Part shown: positions 11,971-23,235 of the stretch, in pieces
Layout of the letters: each line of letters opens with the position of its first letter
How positions within the stretch are numbered: position 1 is the first letter of the stretch
Assembly: GCA_038373865.1 (NCBI GenBank)
Contig: JAXGGA010000460.1
Coordinates: 1 to 64,000, forward strand
Source: Uloborus plumipes
Taxonomy: Eukaryota > Arthropoda > Arachnida > Araneae > Uloboridae
Direction of reading: 5' to 3'
Length of the DNA: 64,000 nucleotides
The notes under the pieces: model-generated
The model's database searches: none
What the model saw: only the letters and a program-made list of their open reading frames with translations
What the model was told of the DNA's origin: nothing
Position numbers and translations under genes: made by a program

Positions 11971-12546
11971 GGGGACGGAAATGACAGGGACGGAAATGAC
12001 AAAACAGTGGGTTTTCGAAAACAGTGTGAAAAGTTTTTTATATCTTTAATTTAACTGTTGATACCTTAAAAGTGTTCGTAAGAACACATTCGGCAGTGGA
12101 ATTTTTTTTACTTTTATTTAAATTTTCTGGAAGATAAAAAGGGGGACGGAAATGACATTGAATAAAGTCACGCATAGAATTTTTCAGATAAAACAAGCCT
12201 CACACACCCTAAAAGATGCGTAAACTTCGTTTAAAGCGTATTTTTCTGCTGAGAAGAATGTTCTTAAACATTTTGAGCTATTTTATTGCCAACTAGCGCC
12301 ATTTATAGAATTTTATTGAAGGTTTTTCTACTTGGGGGAAATTTTTTTCAAATCCTGGGGACACGTATAAATTAAGCTATCTATCAAAATATGTAAATAT
12401 GATAAGGAATGCTTACATGGTACATTGAAGTACACACTTGTACTGTATCATAATGCATATGAATTAATTTTTTTAAATGTTTCTTCATATAGTAATTTTT
12501 TTTTAAAGTTGACAAATGTGTGTGGGGACAGGGGACGGAAATGACA
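11971..12546 (+). repeat. Four copies of the word GGGGACGGAAATGACA
   Basis: Copies at 11971-11986, 11987-12001 (tandem, one G shorter), 12142-12157 and 12531-12546, all in the same orientation and otherwise identical. Intervening sequence is AT-rich and unrelated. Identity of the words against diverged surroundings suggests selected binding sites or recent copying. Confidence 0.85.
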
Positions 12547-12724
12547 TTTTGCCTCTATATTATTTTTTTAATGTATAATTTAAGTGCAAAATAGTGCCAA
12601 TGCACGTTGTCATTACTCTTTGTGAGCATCTTGAATAGAACATAGCATTAGATAATGAAAATAGGTGTTTAATTGGAAGATATGGATGAAGGACACAAAA
12701 GTTAACGAATTGAGAAAATAACCC

Positions 12725-14160
12725 ATATATTTGTCCTATCTAAGTCGGCTGAAGGGAAATCAACATCTCTACTTCCGTAGTATTTTTATTTATTTATTTA
12801 TTTTTTTGGTTATTATATCCGTCAGACCAATAAAAAAGCGATGTTTCTTTTTTCTCTTGCTGATTTAGCAGTAATGGTTTCATTTGTGTCACCAACTTCT
12901 AAAATTAGATTTACATAATATGATTTTCTTTGATGCACGTGTGTTTCGCAAATACATAGCGCAAAATTTGTAGCTGAACTATCAACTCCTTCTAGCCCTT
13001 TAAAATTTTCTTGTACCTTATAGGTCCATGAGAGTTGCTTTGTATTTTGAAATCGTCACCAGTCCGAGCCTGTAATACAGGGACGTCATTTCAAGTTTTT
13101 TCAGGGGGGGGGGCAAAGGGTCCAAACGCAATGCAATTTCATTGGAAAACATAAAAAACCACGCCCACTTATGTGCGAATACATAGATTTCTCGAAGTCA
13201 GGGGGGGCAATTGACTCCCTTCCCCCCAATGACGGGCCAGCTGTAACACTACAAATATTTGGCTTAATTAGCTGAGACATTAGAAATACTACAAAGCAAG
13301 TTGCATTTTTTATGTTTACATTAGGCTTGGAAGTTTAATTATTTTTAGAAGCATAGAAATTCTCGAAAAAAAATCAAACATTGCTGGTAAAGCATTACAG
13401 GAAAAAGCAAAATATGTCTTTGCAGCACGATAAAAACTTCAAACTTTCGTTCGAAGCAAAAATCAATTTTTTCAGAGCATATACTTTTTTGGGAAAAAAG
13501 TTGCAGGAATGTAAAGAATTTCCAGTCACGTCTCATCCTCTGCTGGAGATTTATTATCAGGAAATACTACAAGTAAAACGCAAAAACATGCCAATTACTA
13601 AAAAAAAAAAAAAAAGCCTCAGGAATTTAAAGAAAATTTAACCTTGCGTAAGCAAATACTTTACGTCGTTCAAAGTTTTCGTTGGTGTAATGATGTGTAA
13701 AAAGTTGGTTTAAAAGCTTTTCTCATTTTTTTTTATTTTGCACAGTTTAATTTAATTGCTAGAGTTTCGAACACTCTTTGATTTGCCAGTAGTTAGTGTA
13801 AAACATATATTTTGAATAAATCTCCGGATTCTAATAACACTTTGCGAAAAAAAAATCCTTCAAAATGTTTGTGACACCATTCTTGAGAATTCTTGTGTAC
13901 TCTGACCCCTGAATCAAAATATGACTACTGTCCCCCCCCCCTCCCTGCCAGCACTTTTTTTTCCGATTCCAACAATTTTATAGCCTTTATTTTCACTTAG
14001 AGAACAATGGAGAAATGTATCAACTATTATCATTCCTCTGATGAGCTAGAGAGGTAAAAATTTAAGAAACATAAACATTTGTAACATGTTGGATGACTCA
14101 TTCTGGCAGACTCCCCCCCCCCCCCACCTGTTTTTTAACTCGCGAGAGATCGTGCCATGT
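12725..14160. other. Mostly non-coding; homopolymer-rich
   Basis: Contains a possible MITE (13074-13246) and G/C homopolymer runs near 13110, 13935 and 14110. A lysine-rich 86-residue frame at 13381-13641 has no known motif and overlaps an antisense frame of similar length; it is treated as chance. Confidence 0.4.
13074..13246. mobile_element. Possible short MITE with G-rich interior
   Basis: ACAGGGACGTCATT near 13077 and AATGACGGGCCAGCTGT near 13228 form an imperfect inverted pair. Between them are GGGGGGG runs and a mirror CCCC run. Low sequence support. Confidence 0.3.
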
Positions 14161-14162
14161 TT

Positions 14163-15110
14163 TGTCACACGAGTGCTCACGCGGGGTCAAAAACGACCCC
14201 AATGTGTTTTTCTTCATTTTTTTCCCCTATTTTCATGACTTCTTTATTTGATTTTATTCATTTATATTTTTTCACTAATAGAGACTTCTACAATGATTAG
14301 TTTTTGATTTGAAATGCATAAAGAAAGTGTTTTATGAGCTATTACGAAAATGTTTCAGATCTCAAACACATCAGTAACATTTTTTGCGTTTCGCTCTGCT
14401 GCAGGAAGAAAAAGACTTATGTTTCGAACTGGAGTACAAACATTAGCTCTAAATTTATTTCTTTGCCAAACAGTTTCTTTACCTCTTCCAATAAAGATGT
14501 CATCTGTATCAGGATTATCAAAATTTTCGCAAAAAGAATTTCACTGTCAAAATCACTTAAGTTTTCTTTATTGCTAAACCTTCATCGTCTGAAATGACAC
14601 ATATTCATTGCTTTCTTCATCGGCTAGTAATTAGCTAAAATGCTTCATCCCTTGCTCATATGGAGTCGGCATCTTTTCTTTGTTATAAGTAGTGCAAAAG
14701 CAATTGAAAAATATGAATTTTGCAATGACAGAACTACATAGTCTTTGTGAATGACACGCTTGTTAACAGAAAATCATGGCTAGAAGAAGGATTGCTAGCA
14801 AATTCTTCTTTTTCACAAAATATTTCAAAATTCTTTGAGTGGAACCGACTCCAAACACCTGTTCCGTTCCGAGAACTTTACTGACATCAGTACTCGCCTG
14901 CGGTCGTAAAAGACTCCAATCGCAAGAACCTTCCTAGTTTACAAGAATTAAAAGGATTTAAGAAAATTCCAACCACACCCACATATCAATCAAGAACACA
15001 ATGGCAGCTACTCAAAAGATGGTTTCCTTATCTGGCCATGAAATTCCAAGAAATGGAAACAAAAATTGGATGGGGTCGTTTTCGACCCCGCGCGAGCTCT
15101 CCCGTGAAAG
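14163..15110 (-). mobile_element. piggyBac-type derivative with N-terminal transposase fragment
   Basis: The left region (about 14166-14205) and right region (about 15066-15108) form inverted repeats. Both contain CTC.CGCGGGGTC.AAAACGACCCC, including a GGGGTC..GACCCC palindrome like that of the 4602-5142 element. A minus-strand frame matches the N-terminal part of a PGBD transposase. No clean TTAA duplication was found at the edges, so boundaries are approximate or the element is truncated. Confidence 0.65.
14355..14540 (-). pseudogene. piggyBac transposase fragment, N-terminal region
   Basis: The minus-strand frame reads through DDIFIGRGKETVW, then RANVCTPVRNI and AERNAKNVTDVFEI before a stop. 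PGBD transposases typically have, before the catalytic core, an acidic region, a W, an R..NI motif and a P-x-D-x-F segment; the order and spacing fit here. Further upstream (to about 14700) acidic Asp/Glu-rich frames continue with frameshifts. The catalytic domain and cysteine-rich domain are absent. This and the 4751-4951 fragment keep opposite ends of the protein. The call rests on motif order seen by eye. Confidence 0.6.
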
Positions 15111-15512
15111 ATCATCAAGAACGATTTTTTTTCCGAAGGGTATGTTTTACAATGTTTTAAATTATTTCTCGGTGTAAAAACAGGATATGTGACTGAACCC
15201 TATGAACCTTGTGTCGGAAAAAAAATCTACGCTAAAAATGAAAAGAAAAAATCTTGGAAGCAACCCGTGCTGCTGTAAATTCGCTCCTTTTTATTTATGT
15301 TTTTTTTCCAAATTTAATTCACTGGTATGGTTAAAATTATAAAGAAAATTCAGTATGCTCTTATAATGTATCAATTATATTTCTAAGGATGCATTGACCC
15401 CCATCATTTATTAGTAACTTCTTGATGTAGGTTTTAGGTGATCATTCGTTCCGTTGAATAATTCCTCGAAAACACTCAAACTCTTACTTCAAACAAACTA
15501 AACTGAATAATA

Positions 15513-15770
15513 TCATCGGCACCATGCTAAACTAACGAATGTGAAAAATCGCGATATTCAAGTTCGTTTTTCAAGCTCAAATTTTACAAATAATTAAAAT
15601 TAAAATCATATCTTCCAACGATAGTTATACACTTAAAGATTTCTATAAAAGTTTAAAAAATGAAAATAACCAAACACGTCAGGAGGGAAAAAGTTATACG
15701 CAGTGTTTTGGCTCTCCTGAAAAGTGCCAATTTTCACATTCGTAAGTTTAGCATGGTGGCGACGATATGC
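15513..15770. mobile_element. MITE of about 260 bp
   Basis: CACCATGCTAAACTAACGAA at about 15520 has its complement at about 15730-15760 (TTCGTAAGTTTAGCATGGTG). Inverted ends are about 35 bp with three mismatches. Interior is AT-rich and non-coding. Confidence 0.6.
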
Positions 15771-16252
15771 ACTAGCGTTTTATAAACTAAAACGAAAGCG
15801 TTCTCCGAAAAAAACTTCTCATTTTTGGTAAGCAAGAAAATTAAGTTAAAAGAACGATTAGTGTAGAATATCTTACCAAAAATATGATTTTATCTATTGT
15901 CAAAAAGTGTTCTTCCTAAAGTTTACTAAATATGTAAATAAATTATATGCTATTTTCTATATGTAATATAGAAAATAGCAATATGTAATATAGTAAATAA
16001 ACTATTCGCTTACCATTTCTGCCTTAGCTCTGGCCATATTTACTAAACTAGTACAGGAAACTGAAAGATACCCAACGGCTACCATAAACATAAGCGGTTT
16101 TTTTTTTTGAAAAGTTTACCTATTTTTAGAGAGAAACTTTCCAGATTGTTTTTATACATTTTAATGACAGAAACTAGGCGTATCCGCTGCCTATGATTTT
16201 TCAGGAACATTCCGTATTTTTTAACTGTGTAAGATTTTGTACAATGCATATT

Positions 16253-16613
16253 CCCAAGTAGCATCAACTCATCGGATTTTGCTCGGCCGATCATCGAATT
16301 CCTCGTAAACTGATCCCGTAACGCACGATGACATCATTCCGATCAGTATCCGAACACGGTTTTCGATGAGCTACTTTTCATCGGAAAACGATATCCTTCC
16401 GATCAACTTTCCCGATGAAAATAAGCCGAGCTCAATTCCATCGGAAAACGATATCCCTCCGATCAAGGTTCCAGATAAAATTCATGGGCACGGGACTGTT
16501 CTGCTTATTTCGAGCAAAACTCATCGGAAACATATTGAATCATCGGCCGATGAGAATTTCATCGGGTTTCGATTAATGGCTGATCATGGGCCGATGAGAT
16601 GATGCTGCTAGGG
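16253..16613. mobile_element. MITE built of CATCGG/CCGATG words
   Basis: Left end CCCAAGTAGCATCAACTCAT and right end, reverse complemented, CCCTAGCAGCATCATCTCAT are 23 bp inverted repeats with few changes. The interior repeats CATCGG, CCGATC and CCGATGA in both orientations. A 78-residue open frame across it arises from these words and is not treated as a gene. The CCCARGTAGCA tip is shared with the 108 bp element at 25503. Confidence 0.75.
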
Positions 16614-17610
16614 TTATACTTTAATGCAGGACAAGACAGATAAAAAAATAAGCATTTAAGATTGCTTGGAGATTAATTGGATGAAGCAATTAGATGTGCA
16701 CATAGATCCCAACTAATTTCGCAAAAAGTGAGGTAGAAAAATTATGTTATTTATAACTATATGAGCAAAATTTTTCTACAATATCTTTTGAAATAAAATA
16801 AACCAGAAACTGTGAAAAAAGCAACGTTTACCCAAATGTTTAAAATTTCTCTAAAAGTATATAGTATCCTGAAAGTTGCAAGACTATTTTTAATTTTTAC
16901 AAGTATTATCTTTTATACCCCATTTTCATGGCTTCTCGAGATTCTTTTATAAATAATAATATTTAAACAATATATTATGTTACAATAAATTATGTTATGA
17001 AGAGTTACAAGGTATTCTGTTATTTCTGTCACACTTCTTTGAGCTTCTTTTTTTTCACTTTTGTTTCATTCTAATATATGTTTTTATAATAAAATGATAT
17101 GTTTAAACAGAAACTACATTTCAAAAAGACACGTGCACTACTTATATGTACAACTACTTGTGTATTGCTTGAAGGTTATCTTTCGATTAAACTACTAAAC
17201 AACTAAAGATTTATTTTATTTTCTATGTTTATAGTTTGGCAGTTCTGGCAGGTCATCTATCTAAGGACATCATCCATCTTATTTATTTTGGATCATGAAC
17301 TTGCTATTTTTTCCATGTTAATATCCTCTGGTGTCAATCTGAGGTTTTCTTCAGCTCAATTCCGTTACACAAGGAGACAAGAGTTAGTACTCTGGGGAAT
17401 ACCAAAAGGAAATATACTCTATCAAAAGTAAAGAAGTCAAAATTCTCAGAAAAATAAAATCTTGCAATGGTAAGGCAATACGTTTTGCTTTTAAAAAGTG
17501 TTAGTACTTACTTTGTACTAATAGATAATGTAAATAATATCAGCTGATAGCAAAAGTAAAATGTATCTCATACATTGAAAATGAAATTAAAAAAAAAAAA
17601 AAAAATACGT
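16614..17610. other. No feature seen
   Basis: AT-rich non-coding sequence; the frame at 17225-17431 has no recognisable motif. Confidence 0.45.
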
Positions 17611-17932
17611 GCGGTGCAAAAAATAAACTGTTGTTTTTACAGTATAATACTGGCAGCAGAGGCTCCAGTATGAAACTGTAAAATGCACAGTAATAAATTG
17701 TAAAACTAAATTTTAGTTTATTAACACAAAATTAGCTGTATTATAATGTGAAAACAAAGCGGTATAATACTGGCAGCAGAGGTTGCAGTTTAAAACTGTA
17801 AAATGCATAGCAATAAACTGTAAAATTAGCAATTTTGAAGTTCATTACTGTAAATAAGCAATTTTACAGTTTATTACTGTAAAGCAGCAGTTTTACAGTT
17901 TATTACTGTAAGAATTTCAGTTTCCATAGTGT
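17611..17932. repeat. Palindromic ACTGTAAAA-type repeat, copy 4
   Basis: Starts GCGGTGCAAAAAATAAACTG and holds perfect self-complementary words such as ACAGTTTATTACTGT flanked by TTTT/AAAA. A subsegment TATAATACTGGCAGCAGAGG occurs twice in tandem (about 17643 and 17762). Confidence 0.65.
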
Positions 17933-20010
17933 GTCGCATGAATCTAGAATTAAACAGGATTTTGAAAAAAAATATCCGTTAAACTTTATTTTGTAAAAAG
18001 TAAAAATAAATAAATAAATATAAAAAAATCATGGCAGTAATAAATTAATTTATAAAAAAATCACGACTTCAAGATTTTTTTCTTCTGTTATATATGTTAC
18101 TATGTGTTACTCAAGCTTCCTTATTCTACCCAAGAAATGATCGTGAATGCATTTCACTGCAATCTGCTGATTAGAGCAGATTCGACATTTAGCTAAACTA
18201 ATTATATAATCAAAAGCATCGATTTACTTCCAGTTCAAATGATGTAACTCAAGTGCACAGCTGATTTAAGCGAGCTTTAAATAAAATGAGATTTTAAACC
18301 ACTTTAAAAAAGCAGACTCATATTCTTTACATTTGTGAAAAACAAAATTTTTATCCGCTTCATCTTAATATATGCGTTTAAATACGAACAAAAAAACGAA
18401 AACTAGATGAACACTTTAAAAAATATCAATGTCAAGCATAACTAGCTAACATTTGCTAAATTACATTAAAACGCGTTTTCTCTATTTGAATATCTCTGTA
18501 ATCTGTCTGAATATATCTCTATTGTTAATGTAACAACAATGATGCCCAGTAAGTTCTATTGTCTCTTTTAGTTTTATAACACGTTATATTCAAAAAATAT
18601 ATATATATCCCAATTTAGCTAAATTGGGGAAGTTGGTGATTGTTTGTTTTAGATTATGACTCTTTTTAAATAACTTGTACTGTCAAAAATGCATGTGTTT
18701 CGACCACAAAACATACTTAAATGACAATTCACTAAAAACAAAACTGTCAAAAAATTGTATGGTAAAAAACTTGAAAAATGCAGTCTACAAATCCTATCCA
18801 AGGATTGTTGTATCCCTATGAAACGTTTAAATGGCAAAGGGAGTGTTCCGTTAATGCTTCACATTAAGGCTCTCAGCAACATCTGCAGTCTAACTCACTG
18901 TAAAAGCAGTAGTGTTCTGAATGCGAGCAAAATTAATAGGCGTAGCATGTAATGAAAATATAAATTTAAACAGTAAGTAAAACAATTATTCATCTTTCAT
19001 TTGGACATTCGTCATAAACTGTAATAGGGTGCTATTTGCAGTCTTTTCATAACTAAATGAAACAATTACCATAAGCTGTTAAGGAACCAATTTAGAAGAT
19101 TGCTACGCTATGAATAGTTAATGCTCATTTCGCTAATGGATATGTTACCGCATTGTTTGTGGAAAATGTTTTAAAATAAGCAAATCTTTCTCAATTACTT
19201 TTAGTATGAATATACCAAACAAATGTTGCGAAACGCTAAACATAGAGCATTATTTTTGATGCATATTTTGATGTACTCTTTGCAATACGTTGTCCATGGT
19301 GTAACATATTAAAAATGCATCAAAGCCACAAATATAGTTCTTAATTGGGGTATGTAGCGTTGAACTGCAAAATACCCATTACTAAGATTATCAAGTAAAA
19401 CTACTGCAATTTGACAAACTATTATGAGAAGATTATTGCACAAAATAATCACATATCATAAATTATACGAGCAACTTCATTTTGAGAGCTGAAATATTGT
19501 TAGAAGAATAAAAGAAACATTTCTTTGCTGTAAGAAGAGCTAATGTTGAACTAAGAACGACTAAGGAAAATGGTTTTCGTATGATACAAAATTTAAAAGC
19601 GTTGCAAATGCGTCAAAATGTAAGAAGAAATGTTTATAATATAGAGTTAATTCCTGCTTCAATATTTCTTCCTTCAATGAATTTCCGACTATGCACATAT
19701 CTACATATCAATCTTACTATTTTTCATCGAAGAGATGTCACACAATTACGAAATTTGATTGCATTTAAACAAAATGTTTTCATAAAAAAATCTTGTTAAA
19801 GCATTTTTAAGAAATTTATTGCTAACTATCCTAAAAAATATACACTCAGAAGATGACGATTTCTGGTATAGTAAAAGATTTGGCAGAAAAAGAAACAACT
19901 AAGCTTTATGTAGTTTTATTCTTTTTCAGTTTACCTTATATCAATAGAGGGTTTTTTTTTTTTTTTACATTTCATATTCTTACTTATTTTCAATGCAGAG
20001 CTTGTGGAAA
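17933..20010. other. No feature seen
   Basis: About 2 kb of AT-rich sequence. Short frames (18649-18952, 19581-19799) carry no domain signature and overlap antisense frames. Poly(T) near 19955. Confidence 0.4.
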
Positions 20011-20011
20011 T

Positions 20012-20075
20012 AAAAATATTTCATGAACATGTTTCGGCTCTGTAAGTCTTTATTCACCATAATAAAAATGCTTCA
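20012..20075 (-). mobile_element. Penelope-like 3' tail fragment (weak)
   Basis: On the minus strand, GGTGAATAAAGACTTACAGA then GCCGAAACATG resembles the 3' end often seen after GIY-YIG-bearing Penelope-like retroelements (tail with CGAAAC..G then an AT run). No coding part is present. Similar wording occurs at 33425-33490 and 25665-25790. Confidence 0.3.
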
Positions 20076-20719
20076 GTTGTTTTAAATGCAAAAACTGATA
20101 CACAATGAGGCATAAAACAGGGAAAAGAATTCATTAAGGTTTCTGCTTAATACACATCTTAATCCCGCCACACCCAATGAAAAAACATGCTAATTGTTTA
20201 CTAAATCCCTATTTTGCAAAATAAACAATTAACTCTGCAACTAGGCGACTGTGTTTTACATGCTGTAACCACTTTAGATTGTATATTAAGGAATATTTTA
20301 ACTCCTTTCCATGTTTTTTTAAAGCAAAGTAAGTGGGAAGATAGGCTAGGATCACCAAATATGGGTTTTGAACTAACATGATGCACGAAAAAATAATAAT
20401 GAGGTATTAAAGATGAAATTCGTAAGAAAAGGTTTAGAATAACTTGAGTTTGAAAAATGAAAAACAAATGCCAACTTTGAATGTCAATAGTTCCTGAAAT
20501 CCCGAGAATGGTCTACATGGGATGGCTACAAGTATGAAATACCACAAAACACACGAACACATAAAATAAATAATTTTAAAAAAAACGAAATCAGCTGGTG
20601 TAAATTATGAATCAATTACTTGATGACTGTTTGATACCGAACTTATTCCTCAACCCTCTGATTACTTCAAAATAGCCGACGCTGTCACACAAACAGTACT
20701 ATTTTCATCTCTACTCTCA

Positions 20720-21200
20720 ATGGGGGAGTTTCCTTTAGTCAAAAGTACTACTTTTTGTTACTGAAATTGATAGAATGATATAAAAAAATAACATGGGCCC
20801 GGAAAATACTTTAATTTTCCCAACAGTTTATTTTTTTTTAATTTTTTTAAATACCCTACCTTGAAAACGGGGCGTGGTTTTTGTGACGTCAGTGGTGCAC
20901 CTACCAGCTCTCTTTCCAATAATAACACCATTTTGCTTGACTTGAGTTGTCCAATCGCAGGAATCGGTGACGTCACGACCTTCGTCATCTCACTACAACC
21001 AATTAGATTTCACGCTTACGTGCACCACTGACGTCATGCGCAGATTTTTTTTTTTTTGGAATAGCATCTGCGCACCAGTTAAAATACTTCATAAAAAATA
21101 TATAACTGTGTCAAAAAATTTAAAAAAAATGGACAATTCCTATGTTTTGAAGCATGTTCTTTCAGAAAAAATACTTTTGAAATTTCGGAAACTCCCCCAT
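20720..21200 (+). mobile_element. 481 bp MITE with three CRE octamers, copy 1
   Basis: Ends ATGGGGGAGTTTCC and GGAAACTCCCCCAT are a perfect 14 bp inverted pair. Inside, TGACGTCA appears at 20884, 20968 and 21029; the first and last sit in an inverted GTGCACCACTGACGTCA arrangement. A second copy of the same family and almost the same length lies inverted at 31454-31933, which confirms the boundaries. Open frames inside are chance. Confidence 0.85.
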
Positions 21201-21251
21201 TCTCTATATCCCTTTCCTGAAAAATACAAATAACTACCCTTTTCTAAAAAA

Positions 21252-22614
21252 TACAAATACAAAATATCGCATGCATGCAAATCCAATTTCACTTAACTTT
21301 CCTACTCTAATTTATTTCTGGAAACTTTTTGTGATATTCCAAACTGGAAAACTTTCTTTCTGCGTTTCTGAGTAGTCCACCTTGCATATTTTTCTCGGTA
21401 TGCCCCCATACTACACGCTGCTACAACATTATTTTAGATCTTAATCATATGAATTTAATATGCTTGAAATCGAAAAAGAACTGAACAAGCACGAACCTAA
21501 CATTTTTACATAAGAAATAATTAGTTATAAAATTATGATTTTCAACTTAACCCATTAATGCCTAGCGTGACTTAGGGACGGTCCAAAAAGTGCGTCTGAA
21601 TCTTCCAAAAATGAATATTTCAACCAAATAATAGTGTTAAATTATTACTTTGGTATTGTTTCAATTCATTATTAACAGATTGCAACACGTAACCATTGTA
21701 AAGTGTGTTATGTAGCCGTTTTATTATGATCTTTATCAAGAATTCCATCGTTTAATCTCAAGAGCAAAAAGTTAAGTTTTTAAAATTATTCCAAGCTTCC
21801 CAGTTTATGTTAATTGCTGCTTTTATTTCTTCTTAAAAAATGTCTTTTCAGATACTATATCGTAGGCAGAAATGTTTTTTAGTAAAACAAGTATGCACCC
21901 TCTGGTGGGTAGCGAACCTTTTTAAAAACGGATTTTCTTTTCTTAATGACAAAATTATTTTTCACATACTATTTTTTAAATTATTTTTTCTGTCTGTTAA
22001 ACACTATTTGTAACCAGTATACAAAATATATTTTGAAAAAAAATGTCAGGCATTACTGGGTTAAGAATGGCTCAACCTTATTACTATTGCAATGTAAAAA
22101 GTTTTTCAGCATTGTGAAGCTAGCAAACATACAATACCTCCGAAACTAAAACTCACACCATTTTACTAGTAACAAAATAAAGCATCAACAACATGCCAAC
22201 TAGGTTCTGAGATTCACCGTAAGTGTCAATCCTTGTCTAAAATAGTACACGCATACCATACATAAGGAGACACCGTAGCACTTTTTGCTTTTACATAATA
22301 AGCATAATCCATTTACCCTATACACATGCCGTTGTTGTTAAATTTTAAGTTTGAAAAGTTTAAGATGCATAAAAATGTTAAAATATTGAAAAGTAATATA
22401 AAAACGTGTTTTTAAAGAAAACAAAAGTTACATTTTATTTTTAAAAACACTGATAAGGTCACAAAGAATACAAAGAACTATTCACGCTACTTTTCAGAAA
22501 TGCAGAAAAGAATTTTTCGAGTTTAGAATATTACAAAAAGTTTCTAGAAATAAATTCGAGTAGGAAAATTGAATGAAATTGGATTTGCATGCATACGATA
22601 TTTTTTTATTTGTA
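21252..22614. mobile_element. Element with 128 bp inverted arms, host of a TTAA MITE
   Basis: 21252-21378 and 22486-22614 are inverted copies. Shared words in order are ATATCG.ATGCATGCAAATCC, TTTCCTACTC, ATTTATTTCT and GAAACTTTTTGT, with roughly 15% changes. The 21551-22060 element is inserted between the arms, so the host element was about 850 bp. No coding sequence recognised. Confidence 0.75.
21551..22060. mobile_element. TTAA-flanked MITE (piggyBac-type)
   Basis: TTAA at 21547-21550 and 22061-22064. Ends CCCATTAATGCC and GGCATTACTGGG are inverted with one mismatch. 510 bp, no coding remnant. TTAA and CCC..GGG tips indicate piggyBac-type mobilisation. Confidence 0.8.
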
Positions 22615-23068
22615 GCGTACTCTTTCTTCTGTTGTATGAAAAGGTTAAGCTTTATTGAATAAACTCCGTGGCATCACTTTCACGTTTCCTTTAGTTGATA
22701 TTTTCGGAATTTTTATACTTCAAAATAAACTGAAAATGATTTCTTGTGCTACATTTTACACTGAATAAAATATTGTGTTTGATATTCTAACTATGTTTTA
22801 TTAGAAATTCTACAAAGTGATGCGTCATAAAAGCTAATCAACTCACCAGTGAAAGGTAATTTTGAAAATGATTTTAAAAAAATCTATATATATATATATA
22901 AATTTCGATAGTGTAATATCATTTTAGGAGATTTAAATATCTAAAAGTAATACGGGATAATAGTGTAGCGATGATTGGTTTTCGTCGACGAGTTTGTTTG
23001 TTACTTTTCTTTTTGATTTTATTTAGTTATTTTGTCAGAAATTTAAAAACAATACATTTTAAAGATGC

Positions 23069-23235
23069 AGACAGTATGGTGTAGTGATTAGACTCTGGTC
23101 TCTTATTCTTAAAAGGCGCAGGTTCAAACCTGAATCCAGTCGGTGGAGTTTCAAGATGACCAACAGTGTCCATGTCGCATGTAAAAGGTTACTTAAGCAC
23201 TCGTTTAGCTTTGAGTGCTCTTGACAAAATTGAAA
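23069..23235 (+). mobile_element. tRNA-derived SINE
   Basis: An A box-like TATGGTGTAGTGATTAG at about 23075 and a B box GGTTCAAACC at 23121 are spaced about 35 bp, as in tRNA genes; the A box wording resembles tRNA-Glu-type heads. An unrelated body follows, with an AAGCACTC..GAGTGCTT hairpin near 23195-23220, before AT-rich sequence. The tRNA-like part does not close an acceptor stem, so a SINE rather than a tRNA gene. Confidence 0.7.

Larger units (their letters stand above)
10379..12724 (-). mobile_element. 2.3 kb GGG-ended element with reiterated 16-mer
   Basis: Ends are inverted repeats of about 33 bp: left GGGTGATTTTCTCAACACGT and right, reverse complemented, GGGTTATTTTCTCAATTCGT, continuing TAACTTTTG in both. 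ATAT at 10375-10378 and 12725-12728 gives a 4 bp target duplication. The interior has four copies of GGGGACGGAAATGACA and one minus-strand coding remnant (10862-11092). Size (2346 bp), GGG tips, 4 bp duplication and word repetition match the element at 57010-59314. The superfamily is not recognised. It is very AT-rich and probably defective. Confidence 0.7.

Noticed and set aside
13381..13641. 86-residue lysine-rich frame
   Set aside because: Overlaps an antisense frame of similar length, ends in a poly(A)-encoded Lys run and has no motif.
15949..15980. Perfect short hairpin (GCTATTTTCTATA) as terminator or RNA
   Set aside because: AT-rich hairpins of this size are common here and nothing nearby would use it.
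16366..16602. 78-residue frame as a gene
   Set aside because: Explained by CATCGG/CCGATG words of a MITE with inverted ends; no protein motif.
23069..23140. Functional tRNA gene
   Set aside because: A and B box-like words are present but acceptor and anticodon stems do not close, and a SINE body follows.
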